A DNA stretch of 64,000 nt from Daphnia pulex (Eukaryota; Arthropoda; Branchiopoda; Diplostraca; Daphniidae), in NCBI RefSeq assembly GCF_021134715.1, contig NC_060026.1, forward strand, positions 5,571,001-5,635,000, read 5' to 3'. The position numbers were made by a program, and so were the translations under genes. Below the pieces are notes generated by a model. It did no database searches and was not told the origin of the DNA. It was given only the letters and a program-made list of their open reading frames with translations. This document shows, piece after piece, positions 11,148-21,800 of this stretch (positions are counted from its first letter, which is position 1; each line of letters opens with the position of its first letter).

Positions 11148-12481
11148 TAGTTGCGTTCCAATCTGATACGGTACCTAGCGACAGCCTTCATTTGGACATT
11201 GCAAAATCTGTCGCCGGCTTCGTGAGGACCGGAGCAGTTTGCGCATTTTTTTACGTTACTCGTACAATCTCTCGTAAAATGTGCACCGGCACATTTTCCG
11301 CATCGTGGGAAGGGGGAGCGACAAGATGCTTGAGGGTGGCCGTAGCCTTGACATTTAAAACAACGCCGGACTTCTCTGTCCAGCAGTACTTCGACTAGGC
11401 GGGCAGTCGTGTTGAAAAAATCAACCTCGCCTCCCATCAGGGCATAGTCTCTCGTATCCCGACAATTAAAAAAGATCTTTACGTGGCCTTTGTTCGTACC
11501 TGGTTTTTTGAAAATTTGGGTAACAGAGTCGACTTTTCCTTTCAAAGACTCATTCCTTAGCATCAGCTCCTTTTTTAACCCAGAAGAAAGCTTAGATCTA
11601 CAAACAAAGCAACAGCAGGGTACAGTTTGGATGATTGAGAAATAGATGAAAACAGATTGTTACTATCAACATTTTGTTTGGACTCCAGGATGTTTTTGGC
11701 TCGATCGAAGTCGGCGGGGTTGTTCAGCCGGACGAAAACAGTTCCATCTTTCTGCCGGACGGAGGATGGCACCGGACCACCGGCGTTTGAATCCAGGAGT
11801 TGTTCCATCTTCTCCAGTGAGATTTTATCCGTTGGGGCGGAACCTTTTGTGAAACTGGCAACCAGGACTGGTTTCGGGTCAACTCTGGTGGCCTGGGCGT
11901 ATGATGGCCTGGTAGGAGGATCCGATGTTGGAAGGACTTGGCTGGCCAAAGTGGGCTGAATGGTGTTGAACTGGTTGATGGCGGCATTGGCGAAGGCTAC
12001 TTTGGCATTAAGCAGCTCCGATTCAAGGTTGGAGATTCTTTGGTGTTGAAACTTCAATAACTCGAGCGCTGCTTCCAGTTTCGTGGCGATGGCCTCTTTG
12101 CTGAGGGAGTCCAGTCGAGAAAGCTCTTTGTCTTCCGTGATGCTGACCAGGTCTTCATATCTGAACTTCTTTGGCTCGGAGAGAGTTTCGTCCGTGCTAT
12201 TCGTCACCAGACAGCGGACGCTTTGATTTGCTTCTGGCATTCGGGGTAGAGAATATCTCTTGACTTCCACCGGTTGAGCCGGCTACTTGGGCGAGACAAC
12301 TGGCTAGTGTCGCAGGCTGCTTGTTGGTAGTCTTCTGATGTTCATAAAAGCATGGTTTGCTACAGAATTTTGAATCTTTCTTGCCTTTGTACGGGGCCTG
12401 ACATTTGAAGTAGAGGCAGACTTGTTGTGCTGGAGTTGCCACATCTTGCGTGGAGATGTCGCCACCGTCGCCTTCGTTCAT
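11147..12481 (-). pseudogene. LINE ORF1 (gag-like, CCHC knuckles), two frameshifts
   Basis: Three overlapping frames in order: 12481-12197, 12270-11575 and 11563-11147. The first carries an unusual Cys/His cluster (CLYFKCQ... FCSKPCFYEH) near its start; the second a charged segment and a region resembling the ORF1 RNA-binding core; the third three CCHC-type knuckles (CFKCQGYGHPQASC, CGKCAGAHFTRDC and CANCSGPHEAGDRFC). The frames are joined by one shift near 12215-12260 and one at an A-run near 11565-11575. The start is the ATG at 12481 (MNEGDGGD). In an active element this protein packages the element RNA. Confidence 0.75.
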
Positions 12482-13265
12482 GTTGGTGGCTGGGACAACT
12501 CACTCGGGCACACAGAAAATTACAATCAGCAGACACATTTCAAAATTTGTTACACCGAGATCACGGGTTTTCAGGCAGCAAAAGGAGACCACAGGCGACT
12601 ATGATGGGCGAAAAAGTGATTGATTGGAGACTAAAACTCTGACGTCTGATGGAAGAGCAGACGAAAATCTGACAGGTCTAGACATGATGGGGATAAATAA
12701 ATAAAGGGGACAATGAAATTTAAACACGTTTAGACGTTGCATTAATTAATTACTACAAGCGGCTCAGATTGATCGTCGGTCATTCATTTAACACGATCCA
12801 GTACATCCTTTAGGGAAAACCAATGCAAATGAGGAGAGCGTACGGGAGGAGGCAGGATGAAGGTTGGCAGAAGGGAAATGATACACGCCGACTAGGATAT
12901 TTGTCCCTAACAAAATTTTTAACTAAAACACCTGTACCAATAACTAATAAGAAGATTACGGCGTAAAACAATAATCGTGATCTCGAGCATGAACGCACGT
13001 AATAAGAATAAAGCTTGATAAAAATTTTACAAACGATAGAAAAAAACTATGCTTTCGGTGGTGGTTGGAAACCATTTTGATTCCCCCCCCCTCTTTTTAG
13101 GCCGGCACCCTGAAACGCAGTTGGAAGGAACCTCCCAAGGCCACAATTTTGGATCAAAACCTTGACAAGATAGATCTTTCTTATGCAATTACCTGAATTT
13201 AAGTCCTAGACATGAAGGAAAGGTTAGATATCATTTATCATCGACGTCATCACGTGCCGCACTGA
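12482..13265. other. Noncoding; part may be the LINE 5' UTR
   Basis: From 12482 to about 12660 the sequence may be the upstream leader of the minus-strand LINE. The rest shows no gene. No target duplication could be paired, because the other end of the element is missing. Confidence 0.3.
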
Positions 13266-13520
13266 TTTTTGCTATTTAAAGAGGCTAGGGACAGAGGAAA
13301 TTGTCAGTTCTCCTCTGTCACTGAACGAACAGCAACTTACCTTTCTTGAACTCGTAAGTTGTTTACTTGTTTGCTGATTCCTATTGATTATTTTGGTTGT
13401 TTTGTATTTTACATTTCTTTGTAGTGGCAATCGTTGATAATAACGCCATGAATTTGTTTATTTTTATGCAGTTATTCAACGCGAATTTCAGCTTCTCCAC
13501 TTTACAATGCCCCCCTTTGA
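13266..13520 (+). promoter_or_regulatory. TATA/Inr promoter and spliced leader of the MATH-BTB-like copy
   Basis: A TATA-like TATTTAAAG at 13274-13282 lies about 28 bp upstream of an arthropod-type initiator TCAGTT near 13303. A donor-like CTC|GTAAGT (about 13351) and an acceptor TTTTATGCAG ending at 13470 suggest a 5' UTR intron, followed by ATG at 13507. The promoter and intron show that this copy arose by DNA duplication and not by retroposition. Inference from motifs only. Confidence 0.45.
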
Positions 13521-14229
13521 GTACGTTCGCCCGGGCTATAAACTTGCAGCTGGCAGTTGGAAATAGAGGGTCGAAGTGCCATTCCTAACCACCATCACCG
13601 AGGATGCTACATCATTGGCTTCGCCTTCATTTTCTCTGCCAGAAATTCCCAATGCTACATTCAACCTGACCGGACCGTTCGTAGATGATACGAGTACGTC
13701 TGTCATGCCCCATGGAGATTAATGAACAACCCGATGGGCCAATGGTGGTCAAATTGCAGTTGATTAACCAGCAAGGAGACAAGGTGCGGCGACACATGCG
13801 AATCATTGAGGCACGAGTCATTGAGACAGGAGAACAACGGTGGAAAGCCAAATTCACGCTGGACAAAGATGACATCAACGAAAACTGTAAGCAACTGGAT
13901 GGCACCTTGATGTTCAATATCGAAATACTATGTCATGTGCATATGGAGAGGGCTCAACCGACCGACATAGACTGTAGCTCTTCTCTGTCTAAGGACTATG
14001 AGGAACTCTTCGACGCAAGGCAAGATGTTGACGTCTTTTTGATTGCCGGTGACCGCGAACATAGAGCCAACAAAATCATGCTTAAAGCCAGATGCCAGTA
14101 TTTTGCTAAAATGTTCGCAACAGACAAGAGAGAAACGAATAGCGGAGAAGTTCCTATCGAAGACATTGGATCCGAAGTTCTAGAGCAGCTGCTACACTTG
14201 CTGCTAGCACCTGCTTTTTTTTGTTACTA
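13507..14229 (+). pseudogene. MATH-BTB (SPOP-like) protein, broken copy
   Basis: The frame from ATG 13507 begins MPPFEYV and stops at TAG 13564-13566. The same frame continues after the stop to about 13720 (FSLPEIPNATFNL), then shifts. The next frame gives the end of a MATH-like domain (GPMVVKLQLIN, WKAKFTLD) and the start of a BTB domain: YEELFDARQDVDVFLIAG, HRANKIMLKARCQYFAKMF and EDIGSEVLEQLLHLL. In intact relatives, which act as substrate adaptors of cullin-3 ubiquitin ligases, the BTB continues into YTG and a BACK region. Here it ends abruptly at 14216-14226, where the CTAGGTA-rich array starts. One stop, one frameshift and 3' truncation make it a pseudogene. Confidence 0.7.
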
Positions 14230-15107
14230 GGTATTACTAGGTAAAATACCTAGTTTTTTTAGAGAACTAGGTAATACTAGGTTATTTTACCTAGTTTTTG
14301 CTAAAACTAGGTACGGTAATTGAAAAAAAAACTAGGTACTAGGTAATAGAAAAAGTAGTAAAAATAACTAGGTAAAATTTTTAACTAGGTAATTACCTAG
14401 TAATTTAGGTACCTAGTTTTAAAATTCTAACTAGGTACAACTTTTAAACTAGGTTCTTCAAAAAATTTTAATTTCCCAAAATATGAAATGTAAAATGCAG
14501 TACTCATACGAATTAAAAAATGACCATTGACTTCGACCTGCACAGTATAGTACACAAGACAGAAAGATCTCTGTGTGAACTGTGATTGGACAAGCAAGAG
14601 AGTAGTCTAAAATTTGTTCGAAGAAAAAAGAGATGAATCTACTTACATAATGACAGAAGGAGATTGGATATTTCAACTGAGTAAACTCTATTTCGCAGAA
14701 GCACTCGAGTCTTAAGCCAAACCGAACAGCAAGATATATGAACAACAATTTTCAACTTCACTCTTTCAGATTCAGACAAAAATGGCGAAAAATCTTAAAA
14801 CATGAGAGTGTGAGAGATGATAGTCATGACTCATAAGACGTGGTGAGGGACTGTGCCTGTTGGCGCGAAAAACCATGAGGTTGGGAGCGAAAAATATCAA
14901 GTGGGTGACATAAAAATGACATAAAAATTGAAATTACCTAGATAATTACCTAGGTAATTATCTAGGTAATAATTTTTAAAAACTAGGTATTACTATTACT
15001 AGGTAATTTCTAGGTAGAAAAATTGGCCAAAAACTAGGTAAAAGTAGAGAAAAAAAAACTAGGTAATACTAGGTAACTAGGTAAAACTAGGTAATACTAC
15101 CTAGTAT
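14226..15107. repeat. Paired CTAGGTA/TACCTAG-rich arrays around a 480-bp centre
   Basis: 14226-14457 and 14937-15107 are made of irregularly spaced ACTAGGTA and TACCTAGT words in both orientations, many forming ACCTAGGT palindromes. The centre (14458-14936) has no such words and no gene. The symmetrical design suggests a non-autonomous element with subterminal repeat clusters. It sits at the point where the MATH-BTB copy breaks off. No convincing target duplication was found, though CACC occurs next to both edges. Confidence 0.6.
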
Positions 15108-15840
15108 TGCCACCACTACCCGTCCCGTCAACAAAAATGGCTGACGTAAGCTATTCCCGACTACTGCTGCGTGCTGTCTGCATAACGTTAATAAAGGTAA
15201 ATGTCTAAATGACTAGACAATTGCGTCTATTATTTCGAAATTGAAAATCTGACATAAAGAAGCGCTCGATGACATAACGGGATGGAAAATGATGGTCGAC
15301 AACAGACGTTATCTACCTAGGCACTGGCACTTCCCAATTTACTTTCGGTCTTATTCACTTTCGACTCGACGATGAATTCAACAATTATTTACTCAAGGCC
15401 ACTTGATAGAAAACTCACAAAAGAAACTTTTCGTAAGTAGAACTGAACAAGTTACTCTATACTGGGCGGGTCAAAAAATAAACCAAGAAAAGAAAATACG
15501 CAACTTACTTGTGTCAAGAGCGATTAATGCTAAAATCTTGTCGGCTGGATGTTCAATCCGCCATTAAGGGAGGACGGACGGAGTCAGATCGAGTCAGATC
15601 AATCGGCTGATTCCGTTTTGGGTTGCGTCGTTTCGTTCAAGGCCTTTAAGTTGTTCCTCTGCGACCGACAGGTAAGGGGGAATCCACAATTCCTTGACGT
15701 TTTCTTTTTTATTGAGCCATGGGCGACAATCTCGTCCTAAATCCGGCGGATGCTGATAATTGTGCCATTTCATCTCAGTTGTTGTTCGCTCCGATCTTGG
15801 TCAACAATGTATCAGCCTAATATTTACCAACAATTATTTC
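15108..15840. other. Noncoding stretch, no gene seen
   Basis: No recognisable coding sequence. The BTB frame does not resume after the array, so the array is not a simple insertion into an otherwise complete gene. GAGTCAGATC is directly repeated at about 15580-15600. Confidence 0.35.
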
Positions 15841-15849
15841 AGGTATATT

Positions 15850-18352
15850 GATTGTAAAGCTTATCCAGACAAGAAAAAAGAAACTTACCAAAAAGAACTT
15901 ATGGGAACCAAAAGAACGAATGGGAGTCAATAAAATTAAGTTCAGAAAATATACCGTTGCTGATAAAACTAAAAGCTGAAGAATATCTTAAAAAGCTTAA
16001 TGCTATTGCTGCGAAAAAGAGAGGTGGACTAATGCAATTTTTCGCCAACTCAACTCATAGACATCTCATTTAAAAACCAAAACAGCCGTCGAAAGCCCAC
16101 AAGAACTAGAATTTCAACCTGATTCGGATCAAGCCTGTATCGACGGACTCTGAAACAGAGTAGAGAATTTCTTCAAAAGTACCAGTTCTGCGAAGACGCC
16201 TGCCCAAGAAGCAACTAAAAATGAAATTGACCTATTAAATGGGCGACCCTAATTTAAAATCAAAACTGAAGATCAAGGACACTGGCAGTGCAGGTAGGCC
16301 TCGCCTTGAAGAAACACAACCTTTGTTGTTGTCCGAAATTGTTCGAATTGCTAGGCATGGATCAGCGGCTCATGAAAAACGACAAGATGAAATCTATCGT
16401 AGTATCTTAACCTTGGATGATTTAACTGAGCAACTAACTAAAGACGGATTTCACGTGAAAAGATCATCAGTATACCTTCGATTACAGCCAAAAAGGAGTA
16501 GTAGCCACCAAGGAAAGCGTCATATTAACACGGTTCCAGTGAGACTTATTCGGGCTCAGAACGACTTTCATAAAAGTCATCCCGATCAGCGACTGTGTCA
16601 AGCAACTATACGAGCCATGGATGAACTTGCATCTCTTTTGGGTCCCTCAGAAGTGTGCTACATCTCTCAAGACGACAAAGCAAGGTATTTATAATTTCAA
16701 ATATTTTCTGGTCTGTTATTAGAACTATTTTTCTATTGCCACTGTCGTTTTATTTACTGCGTTTGTAAACTTAACGTGTAATTATTTTTTTATTTTGACA
16801 AGAGTGGCCATAGGGATAACGGCAGCGAAAATACAGGCCCCTATGCTCTTGCACATGCAGTATCGGGTCAAACTTCCGGATCATGATTGGGTCGTCGCAA
16901 CCGGGCACAAGCTCATCCCGTCTGTATACGCAGGTATAGCTGTTGACAGAAATGACCTATGAATGTCCGGTGCCGTCGAATATTCAGGTCCAACTTATGT
17001 CGCCATCCGCTCCGGCAAACATTGTTCATCAACTGCTTTAAGTCATTGTATGGACTTTGAACGATTACTGAACCTCCCTGAATTCAATTCTATAACAAAA
17101 AGTTCAGATGAGAAAGTGAAGCCGATTGTTATGTTCTCAGGTATAAATCACATTGAAATGTAATTTCTACCACTTTCTATACAACTGTTTTCTTTCTACC
17201 TAATTGATGGGGGTCCCGACGAAAATATTCGTTACAACAAAGTTATTGAAGTTGCTATACATCACTTTCTGTCACATGATCTTGATGCAATTTTCATCTT
17301 TACAAATGCACCAGGTAATATCGACTTTATGATAACCCTATCGGATGAGATTTTTTATATACACAAATACGAAAACGCTTTTTCATTTATATGTTTTCAC
17401 ATAAAGTGCCCATAATCGAGCAGAACGGAGAATGGCCCCTTTAAGTCGTCCACTATCTGGGTTAATTCTTCCTCATAATCACTACGGAAACCACCTCGAC
17501 GCAGCTGGTAATACCATCGATGTGGCCCTTGAAAAACAAAACTTTAAAAAAGCTGGGACTACTCTAGCAGAGGTATGGAGCGAAGTAGTATTTGATGGCT
17601 ATCCTTGTGTTGCTGAAAATGTGGATCCGGATCATTATGCACTCAGTCAAGATCAGCTCAATGTGAAAGATCAGTATCGGTTTTCGGAGCATGTTCGCAC
17701 TAGCCAGTACTTTACGCAAATTGTTAAGTGTAAAGATATAATGTGTTGTAACGAGCCGAGAAGCTCATACTTGGCCGTTGTTCCTACGCGGTTTATTCCT
17801 CCTCCGATTCCGTTGATCCAAACTAACAAAGGGATAAAAGCTTCCGATCGAAGTTGCTTTGAAAGTCACGTCTTTCCATCTTTTTTTTTATCGCTTCATC
17901 TTTCACGTGACTTATTGTCTACTCCAACTAAAGAATTCCTAACGCTCCCTTATGATCTGTACACACCCTCAGTTCAGTCACAGCTATCGGATCGAATTTG
18001 CCAAAAATTTTCGCTTTATTTTGCATCAAAAGTTATGCTGAAGAGTCATATGATCGTTCACAAAAAGAAGACTCAAAGCGAAAACGCAGTCGTTGAGAAA
18101 GAGATCTTTGTCTCAAGAACTAGACCTGTTCGCATCGCAGCGATGCGACAGAGAGAGATGATGGCTATTATTGTATCAGATGACATTAATGGCTCCAAAG
18201 CAGAGACGCAGAATGGATTGACAAAGACGAATTGGATATTTCTGGAATCCAACAATTTGCCGAAAAGCCCTCAATCTAATCGTGCCCAGTTGTGACGCTT
18301 GAAGAGCATTTTTCTAATCCGTGGGAGAACGATGAGTGAATTAAAAAAATTA
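15850..18352 (+). pseudogene. Intron-containing DDE-transposase-like gene of a family I cannot name, decayed
   Basis: Exon-like blocks: decayed coding from about 15850, then 16239-16684, 16803-17140, 17204-17314 and 17407-18352. The first intron is clean (GCAAG|GTATTT...GACAAG). The order of conserved-looking words is GRPRLEETQPLL, HEKRQDEIYRS, LRLQPKRSSS, SQDDKA, PDHDWVVATGHKLIPSVYAG, GPTYVAIRSGKH, DGGPDEN, NAP, HNRAERRMAPLS and a C2H2-like C-terminus (CQKF...HMIVH). The acidic residues in SQDDKA, DGGPDEN and RAERRM are plausible D, D and E of a DDE nuclease, but this is inference. Damage: TGA at 16960-16962, an acceptor reading AA instead of AG before 17204, a frame break at 17407 and a shift near 18285 before the C-terminal LEEHFSNPWENDE. 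Similar proteins are repeated in several aquatic invertebrates, as I recall. Confidence 0.6.
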
Positions 18353-18790
18353 CTTGTCCTGCCGGAATTGTTTGTAACACAGTAACTGCCAATCAATCAA
18401 TATTTCTGATGTTGAATGTAAAATTTATAAAGTTTTTCAAATACAGTTTTTTAACCAATTTATATCCTACTTTTTATGTTGGGGTTTTTAGGGGGGGGGG
18501 GGGGGTCTTCGCGTTTACTACGTATGTACGTAATTAGGGGGGAGGGGGTACCCGATTTTACTCAGCTTACCACAATAGGGGGGAGGGGGTAATTTTCCCT
18601 TTTTCGTGCTGCCTATACCCCCTCTTTTGCCAATGGCCCAAAGGCGAAAGACGAAAAGGGTGAAAAGGGGGGAAATTTATCAGATTTTAAGGACCGCCCA
18701 CCAAAAATGGCGTGGGGTCCGTTTTAAAATGGGGGGAGCCTAACTCAACTTTGAAGTGAGATTACGGGGATGAATTATTATTTTAAAAAT
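18353..18790. other. G-rich, repeat-like noncoding stretch
   Basis: Contains a run of about 15 G at 18490-18506 and two GGGGGGAGGGGGTA words near 18537 and 18579, followed by the C-rich ATACCCCCTC near 18615 as a rough inverted match. Looks like a dispersed repeat; no gene. Confidence 0.35.
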
Positions 18791-18796
18791 TAAAAC

Positions 18797-18844
18797 AAAA
18801 TACCATGAGAATCAGCGTGAAAAACTGATTCTAATGGTATTTTA
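18797..18844. repeat. Short near-perfect hairpin
   Basis: Arms AAAATACCATGAGAATCAG and CTGATTCTAATGGTATTTT pair over 19 bp with one mismatch and a 9-base loop (CGTGAAAAA). It could be a small foldback element or part of an RNA hairpin; the short loop and lack of extended lower stem make a microRNA unlikely. Confidence 0.6.
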
Positions 18845-21800
18845 TTCAAACGAATCCCTTATTCATGCACCATCCCTATTGACACGCGAAACCGCGAGGT
18901 GAATAGCCTCTATTCGTCTGCTGATGATGAAGGGAGGGCATTAGCCGCTAGATGGCGCGCGGAAAAGTGTCTTGGCCGCTTTAACACGGCAGTGTCCCAT
19001 CTCCTTATCTCTGCTTAGGACATGCCTCTCATGTAGTCTTAGCCACCCCCACCCCCAAGCCCGAGTTGCCGAAAACTCCTAGCTTCAACTGTCATCCGCC
19101 AGGAGCGCGAGGGAGAGTAATAAAAAATTGTGGCTTTGCTGGTGGGAAACTGGCCAAACGAGCCCTCTACCATATTACTATTAGCTCGGTCAATGAAATC
19201 CGGAATATAAATTCCTTTTTTATTTGCATAGGAATGGCTGAGAAAACTTTTGGGTAAATTATTATTTTTTGAATGCGATTCTTTCCGAAAAGCGATACCA
19301 ATAAACGAAAAAAAAATGACGAAATTGAAATTGGGAAAAAAATCCGAAGTTTAAAGTTAAATGTCTCCTGAACTACAGGGAATATTTCAAATGTGTGAAA
19401 ACAGTCGAAACCGGAGTGAAAATTGGATTTCCTGTATTTCTTTTTCATTATTCTACGTCACATAGCGGAATGGAGAAAAAAGGGGAGTCCATGGATTTGG
19501 TGCTGCTGAGTCGTGGATTGCTTGTTATAAATTTTGAATATTTAGACTTTCTAGTTTAAATTTTGGCCGCTAGATGAGCCACTTCTCAGTATCGTATAAG
19601 AGATAGGACGGTTTGTTGTATGGGTCCTTAAAAGTTGTCAAATATTCCCATTAAAGTAGGCCTACTAAATAAATCAGTTTTATGTGCGTGTAGAATGTAC
19701 GTGTAGAATGTAGAATTTTTTATAGAGTAATTAAAGGATTTTTTTATTCGTTTTCCCGAAGCGATTCGAATTGAATTTTTGCAATAGAGGCAATTCAAAT
19801 TCAACTCGAATTGCATATTCAAAAAACCTTAACTTAGAGCCTCCTTATACCTTTATAGTGGAGCATGCAAATTGCGTTTGGTTGTGTATGCGAAAGCGGC
19901 TGGTTGAAGTACAGTATCATGCAGAAAAAGCTGCAACATAAGTAGATATCCCTTTTTCTACGATTGTTTCATGAACTATGATTCGTAAGTCTAACATATT
20001 GCTTAAATTGCGATAAGTAATTTTGCTTTGCATATTTCTGGCATTCACATTCTGGATACACAATTATTAGAAAGGCCGTCGTATTTTTCGTAATTTCGTA
20101 ATGCAGGGATTTAGGCCATTAAAAACATTTAGGGCCTATCGTGCAAGGATCGTGCCCAACTGCTCATACAATCACCAAATTTATCTCGTATTTATCTTAT
20201 CGCTTTATTGCCATAAGATATATTGATTGCATTTACCAACATTTCTTTGCTGGCGACCTGTTACAGTGACTCATCGCGATCTCAGTATTTCCATGATTTT
20301 TTTTTAATATTCTGACGTAGGAGGTATGCGTCATATCTTTAAGTTCTTGAAGTCCTGAACTGATTTATGTTGTTATTATTATTTTATTATTTGAAATATT
20401 GTGTTAAAATTAAAAACGTTCTTTCTTTAACAAATGTATCTGAAAGTGTTGTGCCCCTGTACATAAAAAAAGGACATCCTATTTGTCAAAAGCGTTCTTC
20501 TGCTTATGAAGTACGCATACACCAGTATTAATGACGTCTCATGCTGCTAGTATGCTATTTGTGTTAGGGAGCGGAAACGGGTTCTGTTATTTCCTGTTAG
20601 CTAATTGCCTCACCTACAAAAACTACTTAGTAAATCGTAGTAAATGAACTGAAGAATTCGTATAATTTTTCCCGTTTCTTTCTTTGAAATGATTTCCTCT
20701 GTAAAATAAAAGCAACATTATTAATTTTTTATCACATTATATCTCAACATGCAAACTCACTTTCCCTTCGTCTCCGGAAGTCTCGTTTTCAGCTCTTTAG
20801 CCGCTCTTGCCTTTGTCCACCGCTGTAGGGCATTTCCGTTTTATTATATTAGTCAGCATTCGGTCAACATCGGGTCCATATGTAGGTCCTTTTACTTCAC
20901 CTGCGCAAGTCCTGCTTCACTGCTATCTCCCACCCTATCTGTAAATAAATACCTAAAATATTTAAATGTGTTACAGCGGGAAACTTGTTTTCCTGTTCTT
21001 TACCATTAAGCGTAGAGGCAATTATTTACAGTGTGTTTTTAGAAACATTCGGTGGGAGGAGACAAACTAAAACGCCTTATCAAATTTCCTGCAGTCCGTC
21101 GTTGGTTCATAAACTGTTCACTGGTTTCTAGATCTGCAGTTCAGTTAGCATCTATTCTAAGTTCAAGTTGTGACGAAGTCATCAGTTAGTTGCAGCTGTT
21201 CAAATATATACTCCGGTGCTTTGCCGGATTATAGATTTCGATATTAGCTGGAATATCCTTTTAACCATATCATTTCACTGGTAAATGATTTTAATTAATT
21301 GTCGTTAATTGTCAGTTTGTTCATAACTTTGCGTAACTACTGTGTGATTGAAATCCAATTCCATTTCAAACGAGAACATAAGATAAGGTGGTTTGTATAC
21401 TGAAATTCGAAGTAGTAATACTGTAGCCTACTTCCAAAGAATAACAGCAGGATGTCAGTATTTACTTTGGCTTTGCATTAGTTAAGTGGAACGTTTCGTT
21501 TTCAGACTCGATAACTGGAACGAAAACCGTTGACTTTCTTCTGAGTTTATACCCCCTAGGAACTGCATTTTGTTTCTAAGCTATCATGTAATCAGAGGGG
21601 TTCAGTAAAGATAAGGGACACTTTCCGCCAACATGTCCCTATGAGTGTGTGTAACACGTCGTTGATGGGGTCATGTTTCGAGTGCCTGTCGTCGTGGTAA
21701 CGTTAGTGGTCAAACATACTACACGATAAAGAGCATTTAGGATCAGTTGTACTTGCACCTCTAGAGCGAAGGTAACGTTGTATTTGATGTCGATGAAAAT

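Larger units (their letters stand above)
10488..12481 (-). mobile_element. Non-LTR retrotransposon (LINE) copy, 5' half only
   Basis: Minus strand: ORF1 (12481 down to 11147) followed by the first part of ORF2 (11147 down to 10488). ORF1 stop and ORF2 start overlap as TAATG. The element stops inside the endonuclease domain; no reverse transcriptase and no 3' tail are present. It is better preserved than the related remnant at 1080-3060. Typical LINE insertions lose the 5' end, whereas this copy keeps the 5' end and lacks the 3' half. Confidence 0.8.
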
